64,000 nt of DNA from Candidatus Woesearchaeota archaeon (GTDB taxonomy: Archaea > Nanobdellota > Nanobdellia > SCGC-AAA011-G17 > JACPNG01): the NCBI GenBank assembly GCA_016185615.1, contig JACPNE010000008.1, positions 40,545 through 104,544 on the forward strand. The letters run 5' to 3'. A model generated the notes under the pieces. That model saw only the letters and a list, made by a program, of their open reading frames with translations, searched no databases and was not told where the DNA came from. A program made the position numbers and the translations under genes. Of this stretch, positions 27,726 through 36,852 are shown piece by piece. The stretch's first letter is position 1. The number at the start of each line of letters is the position of its first letter.

Positions 27726-27912
27726 ATTATTCCTCCTTATTTCAACTAAGCCTAACTTATTTATAAATATTATTATTTTCATAAACCAAAAGCCTTATAA
27801 ATCATCAAAAAAGCATAGTATGATAGCATTACAATTTACGAGAAGGCACTTGTAATTATACAACATTTCGCTTTTTCTATATAAGTGCTAAATACAAACA
27901 ACAGGGAGAAAA

Positions 27913-29124
27913 ATGAAATTTGAAGATTTTAAATTAAGTAATGAATTATTAAGAAATATAAAAGAAATAGGTTATGAAGAGCCTACAGACATCCAATCAA
28001 GATCAATTCCATTAATAATAGAAGGAAAAGATGTCATAGGGGAATCAGCTACAGGCTCTGGAAAAACATTAGCATTCGGGGCTATAATAGCAGAAAAAGT
28101 AATTCCAAATCAAGGGATACAAGCTTTAGTTATAACCCCAACAAGAGAATTAGCTAACCAAGTTAAAGATTCCTTAAAATTAATCTCAAAGCACAAAAAT
28201 CTTAACATAACAGCAATTTATGGAGGAGTAGCAATAGAGCCTCAAATGAATATCTTAAGAAGAGCAGAAGTTGTTGTTTCCACTCCTGGAAGATTATGTG
28301 ATCATTTACAAAGAAATACTGTTAATCTTTCAAAAGTTAATATTCTTGTATTAGATGAGGCTGACAGGATGTTTGAGATGGGTTTTATAGAAGATATTGA
28401 AACCATAATAAAATCATGTCCGAGAGAAAGACAAAATCTATTCTTCTCAGCTACTATCTCAGATAACATAAGAAAATTAGCTAGAAAATATATGAATGAT
28501 CCTGTAAAAGTCTCAGCTAATAATATAGTAGATCCAGAAAAATTAAAACAAGTCTATTATAACATAACAAGGGGGATGAAATTATCATTATTAGTTTATT
28601 TATTGGAGCATGAGAAAGCTGGATTAGTTATGGTATTCTGCAACACTAGAAGGAATGTTGATTTCATAGTTAAGAATTTACAGCATAATAAAGTAAAGGC
28701 AATAGCAATCCACGGAGGATTGTCACAAAATAAGAGAAACAACACAATTGAATTGTTCAATGATGCTAAAGTCCAAGTTTTAGTATGCACAGATGTCGCT
28801 TCAAGGGGATTGCATATTGATAATGTTTCTCATGTCTACAATTATGACATTCCAAAGAATCCAAAAGACTATGTCCATAGGATTGGAAGAACTGCTAGAG
28901 CAGGAGAGGAAGGAAAAGTAATTAATATTCTATCTGAGGAAGATCATCCAAACATGTCTGCTATCTTAAAAGAATATACTTTCAAGATTGAAAAGATGGA
29001 AAAAGTGATGATTGAAAGGGTAAACACAATAAGAATAGAGGAGCAAAGAAATTTTAGAAGGGTTCCATTCCATAACAAATTCAAGAGAGGATTCTCAAGA
29101 CAAAGGCAATACTCCAGACATTAA
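27913..29124 (+). CDS. DEAD-box RNA helicase
   Basis: ATGSGKTLAFGA, PTRELANQ, DEAD, SATIS, HRIGRTARAGEEG. Confidence 0.97.
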   Translation: MKFEDFKLSNELLRNIKEIGYEEPTDIQSRSIPLIIEGKDVIGESATGSGKTLAFGAIIAEKVIPNQGIQALVITPTRELANQVKDSLKLISKHKNLNITAIYGGVAIEPQMNILRRAEVVVSTPGRLCDHLQRNTVNLSKVNILVLDEADRMFEMGFIEDIETIIKSCPRERQNLFFSATISDNIRKLARKYMNDPVKVSANNIVDPEKLKQVYYNITRGMKLSLLVYLLEHEKAGLVMVFCNTRRNVDFIVKNLQHNKVKAIAIHGGLSQNKRNNTIELFNDAKVQVLVCTDVASRGLHIDNVSHVYNYDIPKNPKDYVHRIGRTARAGEEGKVINILSEEDHPNMSAILKEYTFKIEKMEKVMIERVNTIRIEEQRNFRRVPFHNKFKRGFSRQRQYSRH

Positions 29125-29174
29125 TTATATTCATACATAAAAATTTATTAAGTTATAAAATAAATAATAGATTA

Positions 29175-29441
29175 ATGTATGAATTGGAGATATCAACTTC
29201 TAAAATTGAAAAGAGGCTCAATAATTTCTTACAAAAATATCCAGCAATAAAAAGTAAACTAAAGAGATTACAACAAGATCCAAGAAGATCAATAAACGCA
29301 CACTCACTTCATGGAGAATTTGAAGGGTTATGGAGTTGTCATTTGAGCAGAAATCCAGATATAGTGATGGTTTATTTTATAGATGATAAGAACAAAAAGA
29401 TAGGTATATTAAGGGTTGGATCTCATACTGAAGTCTATTAA
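29175..29441 (+). CDS. YafQ/RelE-family mRNA interferase-like toxin
   Basis: ISTSKIEKRLNNFLQKYPAIKSKLKRLQQDPR...LHGEFEGLWSCHLSRNPDIVMVYFID...GILRVGSHTEVY. Confidence 0.85.
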   Translation: MYELEISTSKIEKRLNNFLQKYPAIKSKLKRLQQDPRRSINAHSLHGEFEGLWSCHLSRNPDIVMVYFIDDKNKKIGILRVGSHTEVY

Positions 29442-29587
29442 ATAGAAAAAGATTTACCTTTGCCTTGTTTAAATGCTCTCAAACTCTCCTTTATCTCTTC
29501 AACAACTTGGGAATTTCTTAGCATTTTAAGCTCTTCTTCCATTGATTCTAATTTCTTTTTAGAGATATTTACCATTTCTTGCACCAT
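29438..29587 (-). CDS. Putative antitoxin (49 aa), convergent with YafQ-like toxin
   Basis: MVQEMVNISKKKLESMEEELKMLRNSQVVEEIKESLRAFKQGKGKSFSI; 4-nt tail-to-tail overlap; not in ORF track. Confidence 0.7.
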   Translation of the reverse strand: MVQEMVNISKKKLESMEEELKMLRNSQVVEEIKESLRAFKQGKGKSFSI

Positions 29588-29649
29588 ATTAGATAAAGAG
29601 ATTAATAGTTTATATAATTTACTATAAATATAATGTTACCCATAATTAA

Positions 29650-29850
29650 CTACATTCCAAGCAGTTTATAGACTAAAAATGCAGGCCATACAATAGATTT
29701 TAGGATTGCAATTACTACTCCCCAAAATCCTGTTGATTGTTGTATATAATAAATTGCTGCTCCTACAGCACCCAAGCAATAAACCCCTCCTGAACTTTTA
29801 TATACAACCTTAGTTCCTTTCCAGTCTTTCCACTTTTTTTTCATTTTCAT
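29650..29850 (-). CDS. Small membrane protein
   Basis: Hydrophobic segments; overlaps next gene by ATGA-type junction. Confidence 0.65.
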   Translation of the reverse strand: MKMKKKWKDWKGTKVVYKSSGGVYCLGAVGAAIYYIQQSTGFWGVVIAILKSIVWPAFLVYKLLGM

Positions 29851-30227
29851 TTCTTCTTCAACAATGGATTATACTTGTCCCATTCTATATAAGCTATAAA
29901 TATATTTAATAAGGAAAATATCAAACCAGGAATAATTGACTTCAAATCATAAAAGATATGGAACAATAGAATATTAACAAGTATTGGAGCTAATAATATA
30001 GTGCCAAGTGCAACATACATTCCTGAAACAAACATCAATCCAACAACAATAAAAATTATTCCAATAACTGGATTTATGTACCCAGTAGAAGCTAATGATT
30101 CTAAGAATGATCTTGCTTCAGGAGAATAAAAATCTGGAATTGGCAAGTTCAAAAAGGACATTCCACCAAATACAATCAATCCCAATCCAAATAAGATCCT
30201 AACAGCAATTATTATTTTATTATTCAT
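29847..30227 (-). CDS. DoxX-like membrane protein
   Basis: ILFGLGLIVFGGMSFL...GIIFIVVGLMFVSGMYVALGTILLAPILVNILLFH. Confidence 0.75.
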   Translation of the reverse strand: MNNKIIIAVRILFGLGLIVFGGMSFLNLPIPDFYSPEARSFLESLASTGYINPVIGIIFIVVGLMFVSGMYVALGTILLAPILVNILLFHIFYDLKSIIPGLIFSLLNIFIAYIEWDKYNPLLKKK

Positions 30228-30278
30228 TAAAAAGATATAAACTTAGAATTATTAAATATTTTGGGTTAAAAACAGAGT

Positions 30279-31601
30279 TTATACATTAACATTCTTTCCA
30301 TCTTCCATTATCTTTACTTCTTTTTTTGAATAACCCATATCAAATGCTAAAGAAGCCAGATTATTTAATTTTTCCAAAGGACCATGCGCTGGAATTATGC
30401 ACTTTGGCTTAACCATATTTATCAAATCTCTTAAGTCTTCCCTATAAGCATGTCCAGAGCTATGAACATCCTTGAATACTCGAACATGCTTATTTTTCAA
30501 TTCCCTTTCTAATTTATCCCTATTTCTGATGTTAATCTCAGCTGGAATTGTTCTATTGGAAAATATAACATGATCCTCTTTCATTAGTTCAAATGGCAAT
30601 TGCCTTGAAGCTAATCTATCTAGGATAGATCCTGGCTCTCCTTGCCCCCCAGTGCATACAATTACATATTTATTTCTATTTTTATTAATCTCTTTTAATT
30701 TTCTTTTAACCTTATCAGAATATCCAATAACATCTGCCTTCTTTGAGAAATTTACTAATTTCAAAGATTCAGCTGCATCAATATACTTCATCATTGACCT
30801 TCCAAGAAATACAACCTTTCGGTTTAATTTTTCTCCGAATTCGGCCATTGATTTTAATCTAGAAATATGAGAAGCGAATGTTGTAGCTATTATTGCATTT
30901 TCTGAACTTTCAACTCCAAGCATAACATCTTTTAGCATCTCCTTGGCTACTTTCTCAGAAGGGGTCTTTCCTTCCTGATGGGCATATAAAGATTCTACAA
31001 CAAGAGCAATTACATTCTCTTTTCCAAGCTGTTTCAATCTTTTGTAATTTGGTTTTTTCTGGATTACAGGAGAATTGTCAAACTTAAAATCATTAGCATA
31101 TAAGATAGTTCCTTCTTTTGTATGCAAAGCAACTAAAGATGTTTGTAAAGTAGAATGAGTCATATGAATAAACTCAACATCAATATTATCCAACTTATAA
31201 GTAGAATTAGGATTCACCCCAATTAATTTATTATTTAACTTGACCCTTTCATTGATTAACTCATGTTTCAATACTTCCATTGTATACGGAGTTCCAAGTA
31301 TGGGCGCATCATAATGGGGGGCTAAGAAAGAGGTAGCTCCAATATGATCCAAATGGCAATGCCCAAGAACAATGCCTTTTACTTTATCTTTTAAAGGTTG
31401 TAATATCTTATCATTAGGAATTGCTCCTAATTTTATCAATCCCTCTGTTGTAAGATTTCTTCTCTCTCCCCCGCCCTCTTCAAAGTCTACTAAAGCCGGG
31501 AGAAACATTCCCATATCTAATATGATAATAGAATCATTTACTTTCACAGCTGACATATTCTTGCCAACCTCGCTATAGCCGCCAACACTGAAAAATTCCA
31601 T
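30279..31601 (-). CDS. rnj: Ribonuclease J (MBL-fold, beta-CASP)
   Basis: GGYSEVGKNMSAV, GHCHLDHIGA, CTGGQGEPGSILDRLA, DVHSSGHAYREDLRDLI. Confidence 0.95.
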   Translation of the reverse strand: MEFFSVGGYSEVGKNMSAVKVNDSIIILDMGMFLPALVDFEEGGGERRNLTTEGLIKLGAIPNDKILQPLKDKVKGIVLGHCHLDHIGATSFLAPHYDAPILGTPYTMEVLKHELINERVKLNNKLIGVNPNSTYKLDNIDVEFIHMTHSTLQTSLVALHTKEGTILYANDFKFDNSPVIQKKPNYKRLKQLGKENVIALVVESLYAHQEGKTPSEKVAKEMLKDVMLGVESSENAIIATTFASHISRLKSMAEFGEKLNRKVVFLGRSMMKYIDAAESLKLVNFSKKADVIGYSDKVKRKLKEINKNRNKYVIVCTGGQGEPGSILDRLASRQLPFELMKEDHVIFSNRTIPAEINIRNRDKLERELKNKHVRVFKDVHSSGHAYREDLRDLINMVKPKCIIPAHGPLEKLNNLASLAFDMGYSKKEVKIMEDGKNVNV

Positions 31602-31681
31602 TTCTAAATGAAAAGAAAAAGGGTTTTTATATTTATTGGATTATAACAAAGCTTTATAATTATAATAAAATTAAAGTCTAA

Positions 31682-32032
31682 ATGGTTGAATTTTATGAGT
31701 CTAAGAATATTGAGATGAGATTTACCCCACACATTATATTCACAATAGTTGATAGGATATATGGATATTGTCGTGAAGAAACCTCTAAATTTGATATATC
31801 AGTATCCAATTTGCAAGATCACGGATTTACTTATGCAACGGGCTCAGGAAGAATAATTGAGATAAATGCAGAAATAAGGGATCAAGAAAATAGAAGTAAA
31901 TATGCTACTTTAGCAACATTAACTTTAAGTGAGGACAACAGTGAATTAGTATTGAAGATAAATTCACATAAAGGACTTATGGCTGATCCTGAAAAATTGG
32001 TAGAATCATTAAAACCTTACAAAAAGAGATGA
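31682..32032 (+). CDS. Hypothetical protein, tandem paralog A
   Basis: Shares NIE....P..I..I.D.I..YC.EET and DP+KL with next ORF. Confidence 0.75.
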   Translation: MVEFYESKNIEMRFTPHIIFTIVDRIYGYCREETSKFDISVSNLQDHGFTYATGSGRIIEINAEIRDQENRSKYATLATLTLSEDNSELVLKINSHKGLMADPEKLVESLKPYKKR

Positions 32033-32097
32033 TTTATTTTTTTTAAACGTTGAATTTTTATTAAGAATATTTTTATAATTGAAAATAACATAATTTA

Positions 32098-32463
32098 GTG
32101 TCTGCCTATCATCAATCTGAAAATATAGAAATTAAGCTGGATCCAAGAAGAATACTTGGAATTATGGATTCAATAGATAAATATTGTCATGAAGAAACAA
32201 GGCAATATATGTTAAATAGATTAGAAGGAAAAGAATATGCTGTCACTGATTGGAATCTTAAGGGAAGGGTTGTAGTAGTTTATTCACAAACAATAAATCC
32301 CAAAAAGAGCAATAAAAAAAATAATAAAAAAATTGTCCTAGCTGAACTCGAGTGGGGAGCAGATCTCAATGAACTAATATTAAGAATATATGCCAATAAA
32401 AGGGTCTTAGTCGATCCTAAAAAGTTAGAGAAGATTGTAAGAAAAGCAAATATGTATGATTAG
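32098..32463 (+). CDS. Hypothetical protein, tandem paralog B (GTG start)
   Basis: As above. Confidence 0.75.
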   Translation: MSAYHQSENIEIKLDPRRILGIMDSIDKYCHEETRQYMLNRLEGKEYAVTDWNLKGRVVVVYSQTINPKKSNKKNNKKIVLAELEWGADLNELILRIYANKRVLVDPKKLEKIVRKANMYD

Positions 32464-32473
32464 TTTATATCTT

Positions 32474-32746
32474 TTAATACCGGTTATTTTTAACATAAAC
32501 TGCTACATATCCATCACCAAGTGGTTCTCCATGAGAATTAAAAGCGAGTTTTACAAGTTTTACCATTCCAAATCCATACTTAAGTTCATGCTCTAATAAT
32601 ATACTGTCTTCTGTTCGATAGACCCTTCTTTTCCCATTTCCGCCATCAGACACCATACAGTTTAACAAGAAATCCCAGCCTTGTTTTTCTAGTTCCTTTT
32701 CTAGATTACTTTTAACCCTTTGTCTCTGCCTGCTCTCTACTCTCAT
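32474..32746 (-). CDS. Hypothetical protein
   Basis: Intact ORF. Confidence 0.6.
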   Translation of the reverse strand: MRVESRQRQRVKSNLEKELEKQGWDFLLNCMVSDGGNGKRRVYRTEDSILLEHELKYGFGMVKLVKLAFNSHGEPLGDGYVAVYVKNNRY

Positions 32747-32788
32747 GTTAATGCATTATGAATGGAAAAAATCTGTTTATAAGGCTTA

Positions 32789-33136
32789 TCATAATTTAGT
32801 TGATTTGAGCTTTGAGGGGGTTGTGATATACCACCCATACTTTTCATCACCCTTATCTGAAATAATTCCATGACTTATAAGAAGTTCTGTATAAACCCCA
32901 GTACCAAATATTCTGATGTTATCTAATGTTTGATCATAAAATTTTCTGGCTGGTTTTTTGTCAAACTCCCCTTTAAAATCATAGACACAAACACATACCC
33001 CATCAAATTCCATCTTATGTATGGAAGGATGGTTCAAAAGAATTTTTCCATATTCTAGAATTTCAGTCCTTAGATCGCCATTACTCATATGACCATTATT
33101 TAAACTCTTAAAATGAGCAGCCATAACATCCAGCAA
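32789..33136 (-). CDS. Hypothetical protein (TTG start or internal ATG)
   Basis: Intact ORF. Confidence 0.6.
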   Translation of the reverse strand: MLDVMAAHFKSLNNGHMSNGDLRTEILEYGKILLNHPSIHKMEFDGVCVCVYDFKGEFDKKPARKFYDQTLDNIRIFGTGVYTELLISHGIISDKGDEKYGWYITTPSKLKSTKL

Positions 33137-33248
33137 GACATTCGAAAGTTCTTTGTTCCTTAGTAAGATTATACCCAGTCCTCATTCATTGGCAAATTGC
33201 CTTTATCACGAGCATTAAATATCATATGATTCATATATAAACCTTACG

Positions 33249-33560
33249 TTAAAATTTTAATTTATCTCCCGGCTTAACTTTAATGGAATGTGTAGACTCC
33301 AAAATATATTTTGCTTTTTTTCTCGGCATTACAAAGGGGGTAAATGGAAGGATATTATTTTTTATATCAACTACTTTTTTGTTTTTATCAAGCCAGATAA
33401 CATTTATCGGATAGAATACAAAGAACATGTCTATAGCTGAGTTTATCCTTGATTCTTCTCTTAATTCAAGTATAAGGATTTTGTTATTTTTCCTTGAGAA
33501 TCTCAATCCAATAAACCTAAGTATTGGGCTTCTATAAATTGTATAATTCTTCAGTTTCAT
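33249..33560 (-). CDS. DUF192-like protein
   Basis: FIGLRFSRK...DMFFVFYPINVIWLDKNKKVVDIKNNILPFTP. Confidence 0.8.
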   Translation of the reverse strand: MKLKNYTIYRSPILRFIGLRFSRKNNKILILELREESRINSAIDMFFVFYPINVIWLDKNKKVVDIKNNILPFTPFVMPRKKAKYILESTHSIKVKPGDKLKF

Positions 33561-33739
33561 TTATGCTTCAACAGATGCAACCTTTCCCTTGCTGCTGACA
33601 ATAACATTAATACCAACCCAAATACTATTCCTAATGGATAAAGCCTTGGTACAAAGAAAGAAAAAATAATTAAGATAGCCCCTATAAAGAACATTGCCTC
33701 AAATGCCCTATGGCGATTCTTCATATAATTTTGATTCAT
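33557..33739 (-). CDS. Small membrane protein coupled to DUF192
   Basis: Two hydrophobic segments; 4-nt overlap. Confidence 0.65.
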   Translation of the reverse strand: MNQNYMKNRHRAFEAMFFIGAILIIFSFFVPRLYPLGIVFGLVLMLLSAARERLHLLKHK

Positions 33740-33824
33740 TAATCATTTATTAACTCTTGTTTTACTTTTATAATAGTAAATTGAGTAAAGAAATAATTAA
33801 ATATTAATTCATTAGAGTTAATGG

Positions 33825-35618
33825 ATGAAAAAGAGGAAAGTGACAAAAGAGAAGGATTTGGGAATAAAAAAGGAGCTGTCAATACTAGCTGTATTAACCT
33901 TATTTTTAATCATCTTCTTTTTGATAAAGCCGGATTATACCGGATATGTTATCTATCAGCCAAGCAATTATAGCTGGAGCCTGGATAATCCTTCTGATTA
34001 TGTTTATGATTCTAATTTGATAAACATAAGTAACGGAGAAGCATCTTTAATTCCAATAATAACAATTGAATCATGGACAACAACAAATGAGATTGGATAT
34101 AATGTACAGCAAGCATTAAGTAATGGGGAAGACAAGACAGAAAAAGTTAATGCATTAGGTGATAATAAAAAACATAAAATAAAACAGGACAAGATATTTG
34201 ATGTAATATTCGACGGGGATTTGGCAAATGAGGACATAATCAATATCTACATAAATGATGGAGATGGTTCTGATGTTTATTTATGCGATGCCTCTTTGTC
34301 ATGCTCATCCCCTGGTTATGGATTAGTTCATTTCAATGAGGATCAAGAAGGGATGTATAGCATAACAATAGCAAATCTTCCATCACAATCAAATTCATTC
34401 TCTATAAATGTACAAAATGAGGTAGAGGTTGATTATATAAATGCAACCCATTTTGAGATAATAAATCATGAATCGACAAATATTACCTATCCAAACTCAG
34501 CATCATTAGAGACAAATGATATGGGATTAACAACCCCCCATATATTATTCAGTTCAGAATATATGGGAGAGATAACCTATGAATATTCAATAGATTCTGG
34601 AAACAGTTGGATTAGTATTCCGGAGAATAATATTTCATTTGATAATCAAAGTAATATAAGATTCAAAGCCAATTTGATTAGCGACGGATTATCAACCCCA
34701 GTATTAAACAGTTTCGGGATAGATTATAATTCAGAAATATGTGAAGAGTCATGGGCATGCACAGAATGGAATGAATGCTCCCAGGATACAAAAACCATGG
34801 CAAGAATATGTACTGATGCAAACGTTTGCGGAACATTAACAATTAAGCCAGCAGAAACAATTGACTGCTTCCCGGATTATTATGATATAGACAATATGGA
34901 TATATTATCGATAGAAGCAAACAAATTGACAAAGATAAACAAGACAGATGTTGTTATAGACTTATTGACAACAGAGAATATAACCGGATCAAGACTAACT
35001 ATAGAATTATATGAAGAGCATAATAGCACTAAGCCAAAGCCATCATTGAAATTTGTAGATATCGAGGGTAATCAGTCATTGATAGAATCATTAAACTCAA
35101 CAAGCGTAAAGATTTATTATACAGATGAGGAAATAAAAAATCTTAATTTGTATGAGGACTCATTAAAAATATATTATTACAATGAGAATTTATCAAGCTG
35201 GGAAGCCCTTGAATCAACAGTAAATACAGAAGAGAATTATGTTGAGGTTAATCTAACCCATTTTAGTACTTATGGGCTATTTGGGGAGAATATAGAGCAA
35301 GATAATCCTCCCCAAACATCAAGCTCAAGTAGTGGAAAGAAAAAAGAATCTGTTATAACAAATAATGTTGAGCAGCAAGAGCAAGAAAATGTAATAGAGA
35401 AAGATGTTAAAGAACAAGAAGAATCAACAATTTTTGAGCCTGAAAAAAGCGCACAAATAGAAGAAATATCCGAACAGCCATCTGAAATAACGGGACAAGC
35501 AGCAAGAGAAATAAACAATCAGGACATGAGATTAGTTGTTGCAGCAATAATAATTTTAGCCATAGCCTCTGTATTCATGTTAAAAGAATTATATCCATTT
35601 TCTAAGCTTAAAAAATAA
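33825..35618 (+). CDS. Cell-surface protein with Trp/Cys thrombospondin-like motif and C-terminal TM anchor
   Basis: CEESWACTEWNECSQDTKTMARICTDANVCGT; TM segments at both ends; TGYV / ITGQAA motifs. Confidence 0.85.
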   Translation: MKKRKVTKEKDLGIKKELSILAVLTLFLIIFFLIKPDYTGYVIYQPSNYSWSLDNPSDYVYDSNLINISNGEASLIPIITIESWTTTNEIGYNVQQALSNGEDKTEKVNALGDNKKHKIKQDKIFDVIFDGDLANEDIINIYINDGDGSDVYLCDASLSCSSPGYGLVHFNEDQEGMYSITIANLPSQSNSFSINVQNEVEVDYINATHFEIINHESTNITYPNSASLETNDMGLTTPHILFSSEYMGEITYEYSIDSGNSWISIPENNISFDNQSNIRFKANLISDGLSTPVLNSFGIDYNSEICEESWACTEWNECSQDTKTMARICTDANVCGTLTIKPAETIDCFPDYYDIDNMDILSIEANKLTKINKTDVVIDLLTTENITGSRLTIELYEEHNSTKPKPSLKFVDIEGNQSLIESLNSTSVKIYYTDEEIKNLNLYEDSLKIYYYNENLSSWEALESTVNTEENYVEVNLTHFSTYGLFGENIEQDNPPQTSSSSSGKKKESVITNNVEQQEQENVIEKDVKEQEESTIFEPEKSAQIEEISEQPSEITGQAAREINNQDMRLVVAAIIILAIASVFMLKELYPFSKLKK

Positions 35619-36497
35619 AAGCATAATAGTAACAGAAAGTATCATAATCCCAAGAGAAATCCAAAATCCATAGTCACTCTGTGATAAGGGTAATACTCTA
35701 AAATTCATCCCATATATTCCTGTTATAAGCATAGGCATCAATAATAATGATGCTATTACAGTAAAACTTTTCATAACCTCATTAAGCTTGTTTGAGATAG
35801 AACTTAGATGGATTTCAAGCACACTTGTCAATCTATCCTTTATTAATTCCTCTGTATCAATAAGCTGTGATATCTCTATGAACATCATATTAAACATATC
35901 TTTCTCTTTCAACAAAGGAACATTTCCTTTAACAATAATTTCTATAACCTCTCTGTTGCTTGTCAATGCTTTCCTTAGATAGATCATGCTTTTCTTCAAT
36001 ACAAACATCTGTTCCATGTTACTATCCAATTTTATGGCCTTCTCCTCTACATGATCTAATTTAATATCAAGATCTTCAATTATTCTTGAGAAGTCTCTTA
36101 TCAATCCTAATATTATCTCATATACAATATGATTTAGCTCATGATGGAGATGAGATTCTTGCTCTATTAATGATTTAAGGGATGGTATCTCATCTTTATG
36201 TATAGTAATTATAAAATGCTTTGAAACTATTACCCCTATTGGAGAGATTGATGTGCCGTTCGTAGCCCTTAAGATGATTAAGCTGTATTTATCCCTTATG
36301 TCTACTCTTGGTTTTTCCCTTGAGTCTAAGGTATATTTAAGGTCGTTCAAGCTTATCTTTATCTTCCTGTTTATCTTATTGATCTCATCGCTATTTGGAT
36401 TAATTACGTCAATCCAGTAAAAATTCTTTGATATGTTTACCCTATCAAAGTCTAGAAGTACTGACCCTTTTTTTGAAATGCTCAATGCATGAAGCAT
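35589..36497 (-). CDS. corA: CorA-like Mg2+ transporter
   Basis: LLLMPMLITGIYGMNFRVLP GMN motif and C-terminal TM pair. Confidence 0.92.
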   Translation of the reverse strand: MLHALSISKKGSVLLDFDRVNISKNFYWIDVINPNSDEINKINRKIKISLNDLKYTLDSREKPRVDIRDKYSLIILRATNGTSISPIGVIVSKHFIITIHKDEIPSLKSLIEQESHLHHELNHIVYEIILGLIRDFSRIIEDLDIKLDHVEEKAIKLDSNMEQMFVLKKSMIYLRKALTSNREVIEIIVKGNVPLLKEKDMFNMMFIEISQLIDTEELIKDRLTSVLEIHLSSISNKLNEVMKSFTVIASLLLMPMLITGIYGMNFRVLPLSQSDYGFWISLGIMILSVTIMLLFFKLRKWI

Positions 36498-36528
36498 AAA
36501 ATGAATATAATTTTACCCATATAAATAT

Positions 36529-36852
36529 TTATTGATTAATCTCTCTCAGATGAATCAATCCTAATAAGAAAGTTAATGCTGCTATTGGGATTATCATAAG
36601 CTCTATTCCTATCAATAATGAATTAACAGGCAATGCATCAATGAAGTCATCAACAGCATTGAATATCCCGGCTGATAATAATGAATCAAAAGCAATTACA
36701 ACTGCTATGAAGAACATTCCCATTAATATTAAGTTTATGACATCATTGGCCTTCTCATTCTCAAATCTCTTGGATCTTATTATCAAGAATATTGCAATTA
36801 TGATTAATATTAATGATCCAAAGTTTAACCCAAACAATATTTCATCTATCAT
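36529..36852 (-). CDS. Membrane protein
   Basis: 3 hydrophobic helices; 4-nt overlap with upstream coiled-coil gene. Confidence 0.65.
   Translation of the reverse strand: MIDEILFGLNFGSLILIIIAIFLIIRSKRFENEKANDVINLILMGMFFIAVVIAFDSLLSAGIFNAVDDFIDALPVNSLLIGIELMIIPIAALTFLLGLIHLREINQ

Noticed and set aside
27828-27856. ATTACAA...TTGTAAT hairpin upstream of the DEAD-box helicase
   Set aside because: Lies upstream of the likely TATA box (TATATAAG near 27880), so probably not in the helicase mRNA; a 7-bp AT-rich stem is weak on its own.
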